In this document: piece by piece, positions 34,015 through 42,810 of the stretch
Layout of the letters: the number at the start of each line of letters is the position of its first letter
Position numbering within the stretch: the stretch's first letter is position 1
From: Chloroflexota bacterium
Lineage (GTDB): Bacteria; Chloroflexota; UBA6077; JACCZL01
NCBI GenBank assembly: GCA_030447245.1
Contig: JAUJPG010000019.1
Coordinates: forward strand, 38,644 to 102,643
Reading direction: 5' to 3'
Length of the DNA: 64,000 nt
Notes under the pieces: model-generated
Database searches by the model: none
Seen by the model: only the letters and a program-made list of their open reading frames with translations
Told to the model about the DNA's origin: nothing
Made by a program: the position numbers and the translations under genes

Positions 34015-34896
34015 CTGGTTAGCACCGAGGAGCGCCTCCGACTCCGACCCTCGGACCGCACGCCTGTGTCGAGCGGGTTGTCGCCGTGGGAGCGGGTCCA
34101 GTTCGCGCGCCATCCGCGGCGACCGTACACGCTCGACTACATCGGTTGCTTGTTCGACGACTTCGTCGAACTTCACGGTGACCGCCTGTTCGCCGACGAC
34201 CCGGCACTGGTCGGCGGGCCGGCCCGCCTGGCCGGTCGCTCGGTGATGGTGCTCGGCCACCAGAAAGGCCGCGACGCGCGCGAGAATGCCCTACGGCGCT
34301 TCGGCATGCCACGTCCAGAGGGCTACCGCAAGGCGCTGCGACTGATGAAGCAGGCTGAGAAGTTCGGCTTGCCGCTGATCTGCCTGGTTGATACGCCTGG
34401 GGCCGACCCGACGCTCCCGTCCGAGGAGCGGGGACAGGCGTTGGCCATCGCTACAAACTTGCTCGAAATGTCCCGCTTGCGCGTCCCAACCATCGCCGCG
34501 ATCATTGGCGAGGGGGGCAGCGGGGGCGCCCTGGCCGTCGCCGTGGCCGACCGCGTGCTGATGCTGGAGAACGCGATCTACTCGGTCGTCACGCCCGAGG
34601 GATGCGCCTCGATCCTGTGGAAGAATGTCGCCCTCGCCCCCGAGGCGGCACAGTCGATGAAGATCACCGCCGAGGACATCTGGCGTTTCGGCATCGTGGA
34701 CGGGGTGGTCCCCGAACCGGCCGGGGGCGCTCACGCCGACCCGGCCCGAGCGATGCTGGAGCTCGGCATGGCGCTTCGCGACACGCTGGACGACCTCGAT
34801 GGTTCGTACGGGCGTGGCGCGACGCTCGACGTCGAGCGCCTGTTGTCCGATCGCTTCGACAAGTATCGCGGCATCGGCGTATTTGACGAAGGCTGA
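34015..34896 (+). CDS. accA: acetyl-CoA carboxylase carboxyltransferase subunit alpha
   Basis: AccA core: SPWERVQFARHPRRPYTLDY, LFDDFVELHGDRLFADDPAL, VLGHQKGRDARENALRRFGM, GYRKALRLMKQAEKFGLPLI, DTPGADPTLPSEERGQALAI, GEGGSGGALAVAVADRVLML and TPEGCASILWKN. The first ordinary start is GTG 34066. A perfect AAGGAGG (34001-34007) stands 7 bases before CTG 34015, which is in frame and gives the usual N-terminal helix; I take CTG as the start (293 residues). The subunit binds the acyl-CoA side of the reaction with AccD. Tight spacing with accD implies coupled, equimolar synthesis. Confidence 0.92.
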   Translation: MVSTEERLRLRPSDRTPVSSGLSPWERVQFARHPRRPYTLDYIGCLFDDFVELHGDRLFADDPALVGGPARLAGRSVMVLGHQKGRDARENALRRFGMPRPEGYRKALRLMKQAEKFGLPLICLVDTPGADPTLPSEERGQALAIATNLLEMSRLRVPTIAAIIGEGGSGGALAVAVADRVLMLENAIYSVVTPEGCASILWKNVALAPEAAQSMKITAEDIWRFGIVDGVVPEPAGGAHADPARAMLELGMALRDTLDDLDGSYGRGATLDVERLLSDRFDKYRGIGVFDEG

Positions 34897-34957
34897 GACA
34901 TGACAGACGATGGAACGAGCAGCACCCGAGTGGTCACACGCGACGAGGCATGACAGC

Positions 34958-36388
34958 ATGAAGACGCGCATAGGCTCCCGAACGTTCGCGCTCCTGGGGC
35001 TCCTGACACCGCTCACGTTTGCCGCCATCGGCGGGCCGAGCCCGGCGCTCGCCCAGCAGCCGGCCGCCACGCCGGCCGGGCAGGTGGCTGCGCCGTCAGC
35101 GCAGATCGACCCGCGATCGGTCTCGCTCACCGTCTCCGACCTGCGCCCCGGGTTCGCACTGAACCCTGACCCGACCCAGACGGGGGCTCGTGAGCCGAGT
35201 CCCGGCCTCGCCGTCTACGAGGCCGACTTCACGCGCGAACGCACCACCCAGAACTTGAACAGCGGCCCGGTCGAGATCAAGAGCCTGGTGGCGCGTGCCG
35301 CGAACCCCCAACAAGCGACCGAGCAGTTCAATCTCTCGCGCCAGTCACTGACCGCGGCGAATCCGCCCTGGGTCGCATCGTCGGTCGCCACACTGGGCGA
35401 CGAGGCGGTCGGCCTTTCGCTAACCGGTAACTCGGCGCATGGGCCGGCGGTGGCCCACCTCTACCTGTTCCGGCAGGCCAACATGGTTGTTGGCGTCACG
35501 GTGTCAGGCCTGGAGAAGCAGACCAGGATGGCGGAGGCCGAAGCGCTCAGCGCGGTGATCTTGCGGCGGATCGACCCCACCTTCGCGGCGAGGCGGGCCA
35601 CGAATCTCCCGCGGACCGTGCGCCAGCGACCGCCGGCAAACGCGCCGGCTGCGCCATTGGCTCCGTCTCCGTCGAGCCGACCCGCGGCGGCAAGCGTTCG
35701 TGTGTCCAACACCGACGGCACCGGGCTCAATCTCCGTGCCTCGCCGAGCACCACGGCTCGGATCATGGCGACCTTGCCGGAGGGCACGACGCTCGAGGTG
35801 ATCGGCGAGGACCGTCAGGTCGAAGGCCGAGCCTGGAAGAACGTGCGGTCCAGCCAATCCGGTACTGGCTGGGTCGCCGCCGAGTACACGACCCCGGTGA
35901 CCGCGACTGCGCCGTCCGGCACCCCGTCGGCGGGTCAAGCCGCGTCCACGCCCACACCGGCAGCCGCGACCCAACCTGCTGGATCCACCGGCGCAGCGCG
36001 CGGGACGAACCCTCCCCCGTCCACGGGCTCGGCCGGGACAGCATCCGCGGCGCCAGGTGCCGCCTCGGCCGCGGGGTCGCGGCCGGCCGGCCCGGTACTC
36101 GCGGTGGACGTCGCTCCAGCCACCGCCGAGCTCGCCGCCGGCGCACAGACCCTTGAGGTCACCGTGACCCGCGATGGCCGCGCGACCGAGAACGCTCGCG
36201 CGACGATCGAGGTGCGTTATGTCGACGGAAGCGCGGAGACTCTGGACCTCCCGCCGACGGACGGCCAGGGTCGAACTCGGGTGACCTGGACGCCGGGTGG
36301 TCCGAGGGGACAGGTCGGCGTCGGCGTGGTCGCGACCGCGCCCGATGGCACCGTCGGTGTCGGCAGCGCCTCGTTTCGGCTCCAGTAG
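34958..36388 (+). CDS. secreted protein with SH3b domain and Ig-like C-terminal domain
   Basis: 476 residues from ATG 34958. Signal peptide about residues 1-33 (MKTRIGSRTFALLGLLTPLT ... PALAQQ). Residues ~45-215 form an unnamed globular domain (SLTVSDLRPGFALNPD, LYLFRQANMVVGVTVSGLEK). A bacterial SH3 domain spans ~240-310 (NTDGTGLNLRASPSTTARIM, LEVIGEDRQVEGRAWKNVRS). A Ser/Thr/Pro/Ala-rich linker of about 75 residues follows, then an Ig-like domain (LEVTVTRDGRATENARATIE). SH3b domains usually bind cell-wall peptides or sugars. The protein is probably exported to the cell surface. It follows accA by 61 bases, with no known functional link. Confidence 0.75.
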   Translation: MKTRIGSRTFALLGLLTPLTFAAIGGPSPALAQQPAATPAGQVAAPSAQIDPRSVSLTVSDLRPGFALNPDPTQTGAREPSPGLAVYEADFTRERTTQNLNSGPVEIKSLVARAANPQQATEQFNLSRQSLTAANPPWVASSVATLGDEAVGLSLTGNSAHGPAVAHLYLFRQANMVVGVTVSGLEKQTRMAEAEALSAVILRRIDPTFAARRATNLPRTVRQRPPANAPAAPLAPSPSSRPAAASVRVSNTDGTGLNLRASPSTTARIMATLPEGTTLEVIGEDRQVEGRAWKNVRSSQSGTGWVAAEYTTPVTATAPSGTPSAGQAASTPTPAAATQPAGSTGAARGTNPPPSTGSAGTASAAPGAASAAGSRPAGPVLAVDVAPATAELAAGAQTLEVTVTRDGRATENARATIEVRYVDGSAETLDLPPTDGQGRTRVTWTPGGPRGQVGVGVVATAPDGTVGVGSASFRLQ

Positions 36389-36488
36389 GACGTAGCCGCG
36401 CTGACGCCTTCCTCGTGCGGCGGAGGGGAGACAGCGCCGCCTGCTACCATGCCTCCTCGACGACATGGGCCGACGGCAGGGAGGTGGG

Positions 36489-37724
36489 ATGGACCTCCGG
36501 CGCATCCTCGTGCCGCTGGACGGGTCCGACCTGGCAGAGCAGGCGCTGCCGCTGGCCGAGCAGCTCGCCCAACTGGCCGGCAGCGAGCTGACTCTCGCAC
36601 GCGCGCCGCTGGCCCGCGTCTTCGCTGGCATGGATGCCATCGACGCCGACGAGGCTGAGGCGAGCGCAACCAGCGAGGCCGAAGCGTACCTCCACGCCCA
36701 GCGCGAGAGGCTCGTCCGACAAGGGATCCGGTGCCAGATCGCGACGCCAGTCCCGGTCCACGAGGACCACGGCGTCGGGGTCGGCCAGGTAGTCCGGGCG
36801 AGCCTACCATTCCGGCAGTTGGCCGCCGTCTACCGTGAGGTCGCTGAGGCGATCACCCGTGAGGCCGAGGCCCGCGGTGTCGACCTGATCATGATGGCCT
36901 CCCACGGCCGGTCCGGCCTCCGACGCTGGGTCTACGGCAGCGTCGCCATGGACCTGCTTCGTCAGGCGTCGATCCCGCTGCTGCTGGTCCGTTCGGGCGC
37001 CTCGGGCAGGCTGCCCGAAGGTTCCAGTCTCCGCATCCTGGTCCCTCTGGACGGTTCCGCGTTCGGTGAATCCGCCCTCGACGCCTCGGTCTTGCTCGCC
37101 CGCCTACTCGGAGGCTCGCTCGTGCTGATCCAGGTGATCGCCGAGGGCCATCGCTCCGGACTTGGCCTACTCCTTGGTCCGCTCGGCGACGACGTCACCG
37201 AGCACGCCGCGCTCCGAGCGGCGGCGGAGAGCTACCTCGAGGACGTCAGCAACGCGCTCAGCGCCCGTGGCGTAGCCGCCGATATCCAGGTCGCCGCGGG
37301 CGATCCGACGCAGGAGATCCTGAACGGCATGCGGGACCGCGGCTGCGCGCTGGTCGCCGTCGCCACGCACGGCCGCAGCGGCCTGGCACGGCTCGGCACC
37401 GGCAGCGTCGCCGAGGCGGTCATGACCCGCGCGCCGGCACCGGTCCTGGTGGTCCACTCGGCCGATCGCAATGATGAGCAGCGGATCGCCCCGCTCGCCG
37501 ACAATGAAGCGGCGAACGCTCCTTCGCCGTCGCCGATCATGGCCGCGCCCAGCGTACCCGTCCGGCTGAGCGGCGCGGAGCTAGAAATCCTTGGCACCGC
37601 CCTCCGGATGCTGCGCCAGACGGCCGACCGCCACGAGCACCTCGCCGAGCCAATCCAGCAACTCCTGGATAAGCTCGAGGTGGCGGGCGGCGAGCTCCCA
37701 CCCGAGCCCACCACGAGCCCGTGA
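36489..37724 (+). CDS. tandem universal stress protein (two Usp domains)
   Basis: 411 residues from ATG 36489 behind GGGAGGTGGG. Two UspA domains lie in tandem: residues ~3-175 (RRILVPLDGSDLAEQALPLA ... MMASHGRSGLRRWVYGSVAM) and ~180-325 (RILVPLDGSAFGESALDASV ... VATHGRSGLARLGTGSVAEA). Both keep the ATP-binding G-x2-G-x9-G-S pattern. A C-terminal helical tail (GAELEILGTALRMLRQTADR) is extra. Usp proteins bind ATP and help survival under starvation or oxidative stress in the cytoplasm. It is a separate gene after the SH3 protein. Confidence 0.9.
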   Translation: MDLRRILVPLDGSDLAEQALPLAEQLAQLAGSELTLARAPLARVFAGMDAIDADEAEASATSEAEAYLHAQRERLVRQGIRCQIATPVPVHEDHGVGVGQVVRASLPFRQLAAVYREVAEAITREAEARGVDLIMMASHGRSGLRRWVYGSVAMDLLRQASIPLLLVRSGASGRLPEGSSLRILVPLDGSAFGESALDASVLLARLLGGSLVLIQVIAEGHRSGLGLLLGPLGDDVTEHAALRAAAESYLEDVSNALSARGVAADIQVAAGDPTQEILNGMRDRGCALVAVATHGRSGLARLGTGSVAEAVMTRAPAPVLVVHSADRNDEQRIAPLADNEAANAPSPSPIMAAPSVPVRLSGAELEILGTALRMLRQTADRHEHLAEPIQQLLDKLEVAGGELPPEPTTSP

Positions 37725-37802
37725 CGGCGGCGGACGCGGAGTCGCCCGCGCACGCCTTGCGAACTTGCCCTGCCTGGATGGACCCCCTGGATGGTGACGG
37801 TG

Positions 37803-38231
37803 CTATGACACCCGCGCGCCGGGTGGGATGGCGTCGTCCACAGTGATCAGCCCGAACGCCTGGTCAGGCTCGCGGCCGCCGGCGGCGAGCAGCATCCCGC
37901 GTGACTCGACCCCGCGGATGCGGGCTGGTTGCAAGTTCGCCACGACGACGATCCGCCGCCCGACGAGCGCTTCCGGCTCGTAGAAGTGGGCTATTCCTGA
38001 CACGATCGTCCGCCGCTCGTCCCCCAGGTCGATCTCGAGACTGAGGAGCCGATCGGCGCCGGCCACACGCTCGGCGGCCAACACCACGGCCACCCGCAGG
38101 TCAACCCGCCCGAACTCGTCCATCGAGACGAGCGACGCGGGCGAGGCTGGGGTGGGCGTGGGCGGGGCGGGCGGACCGGGCGTGGGCATCTCCGACGGGT
38201 CAGCTCGGGGCACGACGCCCGGTCCTTCCAT
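37803..38231 (-). CDS. tRNA-binding domain (OB-fold) protein, CsaA/MetRS-C-terminal type
   Basis: 142 residues. An N-terminal Pro/Ala-rich stretch of about 35 residues is followed by a tRNA-binding OB fold: [60 protein letters not shown] and [20 protein letters not shown]. This is the domain found as free CsaA chaperone/tRNA-binding protein or at the C-terminus of methionyl-tRNA synthetase. The NLxPxxxxGxxSxGM motif is clear. A second ATG at residue 15 is an alternative start. It lies 3 bases behind a tiny ORF on the same strand. Confidence 0.88.
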   Translation of the reverse strand: MEGPGVVPRADPSEMPTPGPPAPPTPTPASPASLVSMDEFGRVDLRVAVVLAAERVAGADRLLSLEIDLGDERRTIVSGIAHFYEPEALVGRRIVVVANLQPARIRGVESRGMLLAAGGREPDQAFGLITVDDAIPPGARVS

Positions 38232-38234
38232 GGT

Positions 38235-38429
38235 TCAACTCCCGCCCAGCGGAGCGGCTGACGACGGCGGCTCTCCGGAAGGCTGCTTGCCCGCTGAGAT
38301 CTCGTCCTGATGGCCCTGGTTGAGCGGCGAGTCGACCGACGTGGGCTCGAACTGCTGCTCCTCCTGCGGCTCGAACGGCCGCTGGTTCTCCTCGGCCTCG
38401 GTGCCTTCAAATTGACGACGGCCTGCCAT
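38235..38429 (-). CDS. small hydrophilic, probably disordered protein
   Basis: 64 residues from ATG 38429, with AGGAG 7 bases upstream, ending 3 bases before the tRNA-binding-domain gene, so probably translated with it. It is rich in Glu, Gln, Pro and Ser (EGTEAEENQRPFEPQEEQQF) and lacks hydrophobic segments or cysteines. No family recognised. Small acidic disordered proteins of this kind are often stress-related. The good ribosome site and spacing support reality. Confidence 0.55.
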   Translation of the reverse strand: MAGRRQFEGTEAEENQRPFEPQEEQQFEPTSVDSPLNQGHQDEISAGKQPSGEPPSSAAPLGGS

Positions 38430-38568
38430 GTCGATGCTCCTCGTACGTTGTTGCTCGCCGCGCGGCTCCGGCCCCAATAGGGCACCACGGTCTCGCCAAC
38501 AGGGTCGCACCTCGCGTGCCACACCGCCGCCGATTGAAGACATCCTCGGCGTGACGGGGCTTGGATGG

Positions 38569-40026
38569 CTATCCCTGGAGCGTTCGGCTCTCGCGTGGGC
38601 GGACGAGCGTCCAGCGACTGATCGGTCTGCCGTAGCTGCCGGCCGCTCGAGCATCGCGCACCGCCCCCACGGTCCAGGCCAGGCCGGCCGCGGCGCTTAC
38701 GTGCAGCAGGGGATCGAGTGGGTACCGATAGCGCGGATAACCGCCGTTGATCACGGCCGTGCAAACCACCAGGGCGGCCGTCACGCCGAGTGGCAGCAGC
38801 ACCGCACGGTGGCAGGGATCACGCAATGCCCAGTAGAGCGCGAGCGCGTTGGCGGCCAGGATCGCCGCGATCCAGGCGGATGGCTGGTACAGCCGAGCGA
38901 TCTGCTCAGCAACGCGCGGCTGCTGCTGGTGATCGGGGAGCGCTTCGGGAAGGAGCTGCGGGAGCTTGCCGTCCCGGAGGAGCCGCTCAAGGTCTCTGCC
39001 CTTCCACGCGGAGCGCCGTGCGAGCACGTGCTCCTCGACCGACTCTGCCTGGCCTAGGACCACCCGGATGAGCTCAGTCCAGGTTCCGAGCGCGTACGCC
39101 CCCGGATGACGCCAGATTGCATCAACCGACAGCTCCCACATCAGGTCGCTCGCCTCGGTGTCTGTCAGCTTCAGGCGTCGGCTGAGCGCGTCGTGAATCT
39201 CGAACGACGTGGGATCCTCCGGCGCGATCTCGCGTAGGATGCGGCGACCGTCCCGCAGCAGCTTCGGATCGTCCGGGCTGTCCGGACCAGCGTACATCGC
39301 CACCCCGGTGGGGTTGTGCTTGACCGTCCTCTCGATCAGGAACCGGCCCGGGTGCACCGGCGCCGCCTCACCATGGACCAGCACGTTCCGTGCGACCCAC
39401 GGGGCCAGGGCGACAGTGAACGCCGCCAGGTACCAGCCGCTCGCGACGAGGGCGCGGCGGCGGAGGACCAGGACACTCAGCACGGGAAGGATCGGCAACA
39501 GCACCAGGCCGATCGGGCGCACGAGCGCGGCGATGCCAGCCAACACGCCGGCCACCGCGGGCCACCCGGGGTTCCGACGCCGCAGCGCAACGACCATCAT
39601 CCAGATGCCGACGGTGAGGAGCAGCGTGAAGAGTGTCTCGGACAGTATGACGTGCTCGTAGACCAGCGCTGATCCGCTGGCCGCGGTGGCGAGTCCCGCC
39701 AGCAAGCCGGCCGGCCACCCGGCGAGCACGCGCGCTAGACCGTATGCGGCCAGGGCAGTGGCGACTCCGAGCAGATGCTGCGCGACCACGACCGCCTCGA
39801 GACTGGGGCCGGCAAGTCGGAACAGGCCCGCGATGAACAGCGAGTAACCTGGCGTTCGCTTGAGGGTGAAGTTGAGGCCCTCGCCGGAGGCGATCTCGAC
39901 CGCGCGGACGACGTAGCCCCGCGCGTCGCCCTCGAAGAACACCGCCGCGTGCGGGAAGAAGGCCAGTCGCAGGCCGACCGCCACCAGGGCAACCAGCCCT
40001 ACTGCGACGTAGTCGGCGCGGTGCAT
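38569..40026 (-). CDS. PMT/ArnT-like membrane glycosyltransferase (GT39-type)
   Basis: 485 residues from ATG 40026 after GCGAGGG. About a dozen transmembrane segments. The first loop holds the acidic pair FFEGDARGYVVRAVEIASGE, and FTLKRTPGYSLFIAGLF follows; the position and D/E motif are those of Dol-P-mannose-dependent protein mannosyltransferases and ArnT. ALVYEHVILSETLFTLLLTV and the C-terminal RYRYPLDPLLHVSA are shared with the two paralogues at 42.8 and 44.6 kb. Such enzymes move a sugar from a polyprenyl phosphate to a protein or lipid outside the membrane. Substrate unknown. No neighbour on the same strand is coupled to it. Confidence 0.82.
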   Translation of the reverse strand: MHRADYVAVGLVALVAVGLRLAFFPHAAVFFEGDARGYVVRAVEIASGEGLNFTLKRTPGYSLFIAGLFRLAGPSLEAVVVAQHLLGVATALAAYGLARVLAGWPAGLLAGLATAASGSALVYEHVILSETLFTLLLTVGIWMMVVALRRRNPGWPAVAGVLAGIAALVRPIGLVLLPILPVLSVLVLRRRALVASGWYLAAFTVALAPWVARNVLVHGEAAPVHPGRFLIERTVKHNPTGVAMYAGPDSPDDPKLLRDGRRILREIAPEDPTSFEIHDALSRRLKLTDTEASDLMWELSVDAIWRHPGAYALGTWTELIRVVLGQAESVEEHVLARRSAWKGRDLERLLRDGKLPQLLPEALPDHQQQPRVAEQIARLYQPSAWIAAILAANALALYWALRDPCHRAVLLPLGVTAALVVCTAVINGGYPRYRYPLDPLLHVSAAAGLAWTVGAVRDARAAGSYGRPISRWTLVRPRESRTLQG

Positions 40027-40689
40027 CCCTCGCAGCGTCCAGCGGCCTAGCGTAGATTCCACCGATGAGGGTGAAGACGCAGCGAGGGTCGGGCATCCTG
40101 GGGCGTTCCGATATCCCAACCAGGGGCTCGTCCCACATGGCAAGTGTAGCGCAGTCGGCCACCGCGCGCACCAACCTGACTCCGTAGTGGCGGCCGCGGC
40201 AAGCCCGCCCACTTCCTGAATGAACGTTCCGGCCACCACAACTGGCGGCTTCCCGGCTACCGGTTGTACCTGCCGATCGACACCTACACGGGGCAGAGTA
40301 TCACCTTGGTCCTGAGGCGTGGCCACATCCACGATGAAGCCCGCGTGAAGCCGGGACAACGATGGCCTGCCGCTCCTACCCCGGTGATGGAGGCGGCCGA
40401 TCGGAGCGGCCCATTCCGCGAGGATGGATCCAGGGCCACATGACCTCCGGCGCGCGGGATCGTGTATCATCGGACCGCATCCACACGGTCGCCTGATGAT
40501 GCTGGCAACTCGCCGCCCACACCCCCACGCCACCCTGGCGAGCAGCGGCAGGCAGGCGATCGAGATGCATCTTCATCGCGCCGCCACCTGGCTTCAACGC
40601 GGCTTCATCCGACTAGACGACGATGACGCGATCGACTCGCCGTCGCCGCGGCGTCGTTGCTGGAGCATCGCGTATCCACGCCGCGGCCG
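40027..40689. other. long intergenic region between divergent glycosyltransferase genes
   Basis: 663 bases with no gene that I can support. A start-less rightward frame (about 40210-40440; NWRLPGYRLYLPIDTYTGQS) has a transposase-like flavour but too little to name. The region must hold the promoters of both flanking genes; no consensus promoter stands out. Confidence 0.35.
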
Positions 40690-42666
40690 ATGAATGTCAA
40701 GACGATGCCGCGGCTGCCGGCGGTGATCAGCCACGGTCGAACGATGCCGAACGGGGTAGGCGGTGCCGTTGGCGGCGTGCTGCTGCTCTGTCTGGCATTG
40801 CTCGCACGCACCCAGAGCCTGGATCAGTACGTCACGGTTGACGAGGACCTGACACTTGGTCGCACTGGGAACTTTGTCGACGCCCTAGCGGACGGCCGCT
40901 GGCAGCGCACCTACCAGATTGGTCATCCAGAGGTGACGGTGATGTGGGTGGCCGCCGCGGCGCTTGGGCCCACCCGGGCCCGTGACTTCGCCGGCAGCGT
41001 CTCGGTGGAGAGCCGCGTGCCCAACTCGCGCGTGGTCGTCGAGCGGCCCGAGTTCATGACCGCGCTAGCGCAGGCGCGGTTCGGCGTAGCGGTCGCCAAC
41101 AGCCTCGTACTGCTGGCGGCCGCGCTGCTGATCTGGCGCTTAGCCGGCCCATTGGCTGGACTGCTCGGCGGGACGATGCTGGCGTTGGAGCCATTCCTCG
41201 TCGCTCATGGGCAGCTCCTCCGCGGCGACGCATTGCTCTCGGGCTTGATGCTTGTGGCCATCCTGGCAGCGACGGCCTACTGGCACGGCGGCGCGGGGCG
41301 CTGGGCCCTGTGGCTGGCAATCGTCGCGACGGGCCTGGCGCTGCTCACCAAGACGCCGGCGCTCATCCTGCTCCCGATCGTCGCCGGCATCGCGCTGATA
41401 CGCCGCTACACCCACGACCGGTCACCCTTCCGATCGCTCGCCGCCTGGCTCTTCGGTTCAGTCGCCTTGTACGTCCTGCTCTGGCCGGCCATGTGGGTCC
41501 GTCCCGCCGGGACGATCCAACGGGTCGCGGAGTACACGGTCGCGAAAGGCGGCTCGCCGATGGATGCCGGCAGTTACCTCTTCGGCCAGGCCGTAACCGA
41601 CCCCGGCCCACTGTTCTACCCGGTAGCGTTCCTGTTACGCCTGAGCCCGGTGGGGCTCATTGGGTTGATGATGCTGTTGCGCTGGCGCCCCGTCCGCCAG
41701 CAGTGGTTGGTCGTGGTGCTGCTGGCTACCGCCCTGATCTTCGGCGCCGCGATTTCGGTTGCCCCAAAGAAGGCCGACCGTTACATGCTGCCCTTGATAC
41801 CGTGCGTCATAGCGGCCGTCGGAGTTGGGGCGGCGGAGCTGGTGCGCTGTCGGCGTGTGGCCGAACGGGTGCTGGTCCTGGGCGCCATCGTCGTCGGCCA
41901 ATCAGCGAGCCTGCTCGCGGTGTGGCCGTACCCTCTGGCCTACTACAACCCGTTGCTCGGCGGCGGGGCGGTCGCCAGCCGTACGATCCTGGTTGGCTCG
42001 GGTGAAGGTCTGGACGTCGTCGCGCGGGCGCTCAACCGGCTGCCGGACGCGGCGTCGAGTACCGCCGCCGTCTTCTACCCGGATGCACTCGCCGCCCAGT
42101 TCACGGGTCGGGCGGTCCCGCTCGACGCGTACGATGTGGCCGATTTCGCGGTACTGTACGTCTCCGCCGAGCAGCGCCAGCTGACGGCGCCGCCGCTCGA
42201 GGACGCGCTGGCCGACCAGCTGCCGGAGCTGGAGGTACACCTGAACGGGGTGCGCTATGCGCAGGTGTACCGTTTGGCGCGCCCCGAGTTCGCCGAAGGG
42301 ATCGTGCTGGACGGGATTGAGTTGACCGATCGCCTCGTCACCCGTGGTCAAGCGGTTTCGCTGAACTTGCGCTGGGGGGTCCGGACGCCCAGCACCCGGA
42401 GCCTGCGCTCCCGCGTGGTCCTGCTCGACGGGAGTGGACGTCCTGTCGGGCAATCGACCGGGCTGATCCAGGAGGCGCCCCTACCGGAGCGATTCGACGA
42501 GCGACACAGGCTGCGCGCCCCGGATCGCATCGGACGCTACACCGTGGCCGTGGTACTCCTCGACGGGCCGAGCGGCGAGGCCCTGCCGATCGTCCGACGC
42601 CCACCGGGCCTTCCTGACTCGGACACGTCCCTCATCTTCCGCTCCCTCTGGATGCGCGTGCAATGA
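40690..42666 (+). CDS. PMT-family membrane glycosyltransferase with C-terminal soluble domain
   Basis: 658 residues from ATG 40690 (ATG 40705 and 40744 are alternatives). The first outer loop has DQYVTVDEDLTLGRTGNFVD and QRTYQIGHPEVTVMW, with the acidic motif of PMT enzymes; then come about ten membrane segments, LTKTPALILLPIVAGIAL, SVAPKKADRYMLPLIP and YNPLLGGGAVASRTILVGSG, characteristic of the longer PMT_2 proteins that include a C-terminal domain. The last about 200 residues (from EGIVLDGIELTDRLVTRGQA) form a soluble beta-rich domain. It presumably glycosylates a surface polymer or protein. It is divergent from the gene at 38.6-40 kb. Confidence 0.82.
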   Translation: MNVKTMPRLPAVISHGRTMPNGVGGAVGGVLLLCLALLARTQSLDQYVTVDEDLTLGRTGNFVDALADGRWQRTYQIGHPEVTVMWVAAAALGPTRARDFAGSVSVESRVPNSRVVVERPEFMTALAQARFGVAVANSLVLLAAALLIWRLAGPLAGLLGGTMLALEPFLVAHGQLLRGDALLSGLMLVAILAATAYWHGGAGRWALWLAIVATGLALLTKTPALILLPIVAGIALIRRYTHDRSPFRSLAAWLFGSVALYVLLWPAMWVRPAGTIQRVAEYTVAKGGSPMDAGSYLFGQAVTDPGPLFYPVAFLLRLSPVGLIGLMMLLRWRPVRQQWLVVVLLATALIFGAAISVAPKKADRYMLPLIPCVIAAVGVGAAELVRCRRVAERVLVLGAIVVGQSASLLAVWPYPLAYYNPLLGGGAVASRTILVGSGEGLDVVARALNRLPDAASSTAAVFYPDALAAQFTGRAVPLDAYDVADFAVLYVSAEQRQLTAPPLEDALADQLPELEVHLNGVRYAQVYRLARPEFAEGIVLDGIELTDRLVTRGQAVSLNLRWGVRTPSTRSLRSRVVLLDGSGRPVGQSTGLIQEAPLPERFDERHRLRAPDRIGRYTVAVVLLDGPSGEALPIVRRPPGLPDSDTSLIFRSLWMRVQ

Positions 42667-42810
42667 GCGTGGACGGCATTGCCGGACCGTGCTGGGCTCG
42701 TCACGAAGGAGCCCTCGAGCAGATCGTCGCGGTCGCGTACGCCCGCCGGAACTGGGTCGCCAGGAGGAACAGGTACTCGAAGTTCACGGGAGATGACGCG
42801 GCCGAGTGGC

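Noticed and set aside
40210..40440. Rightward start-less frame with a transposase flavour
   Set aside because: Too short and without any firm motif; kept only as a remark on the intergenic region.
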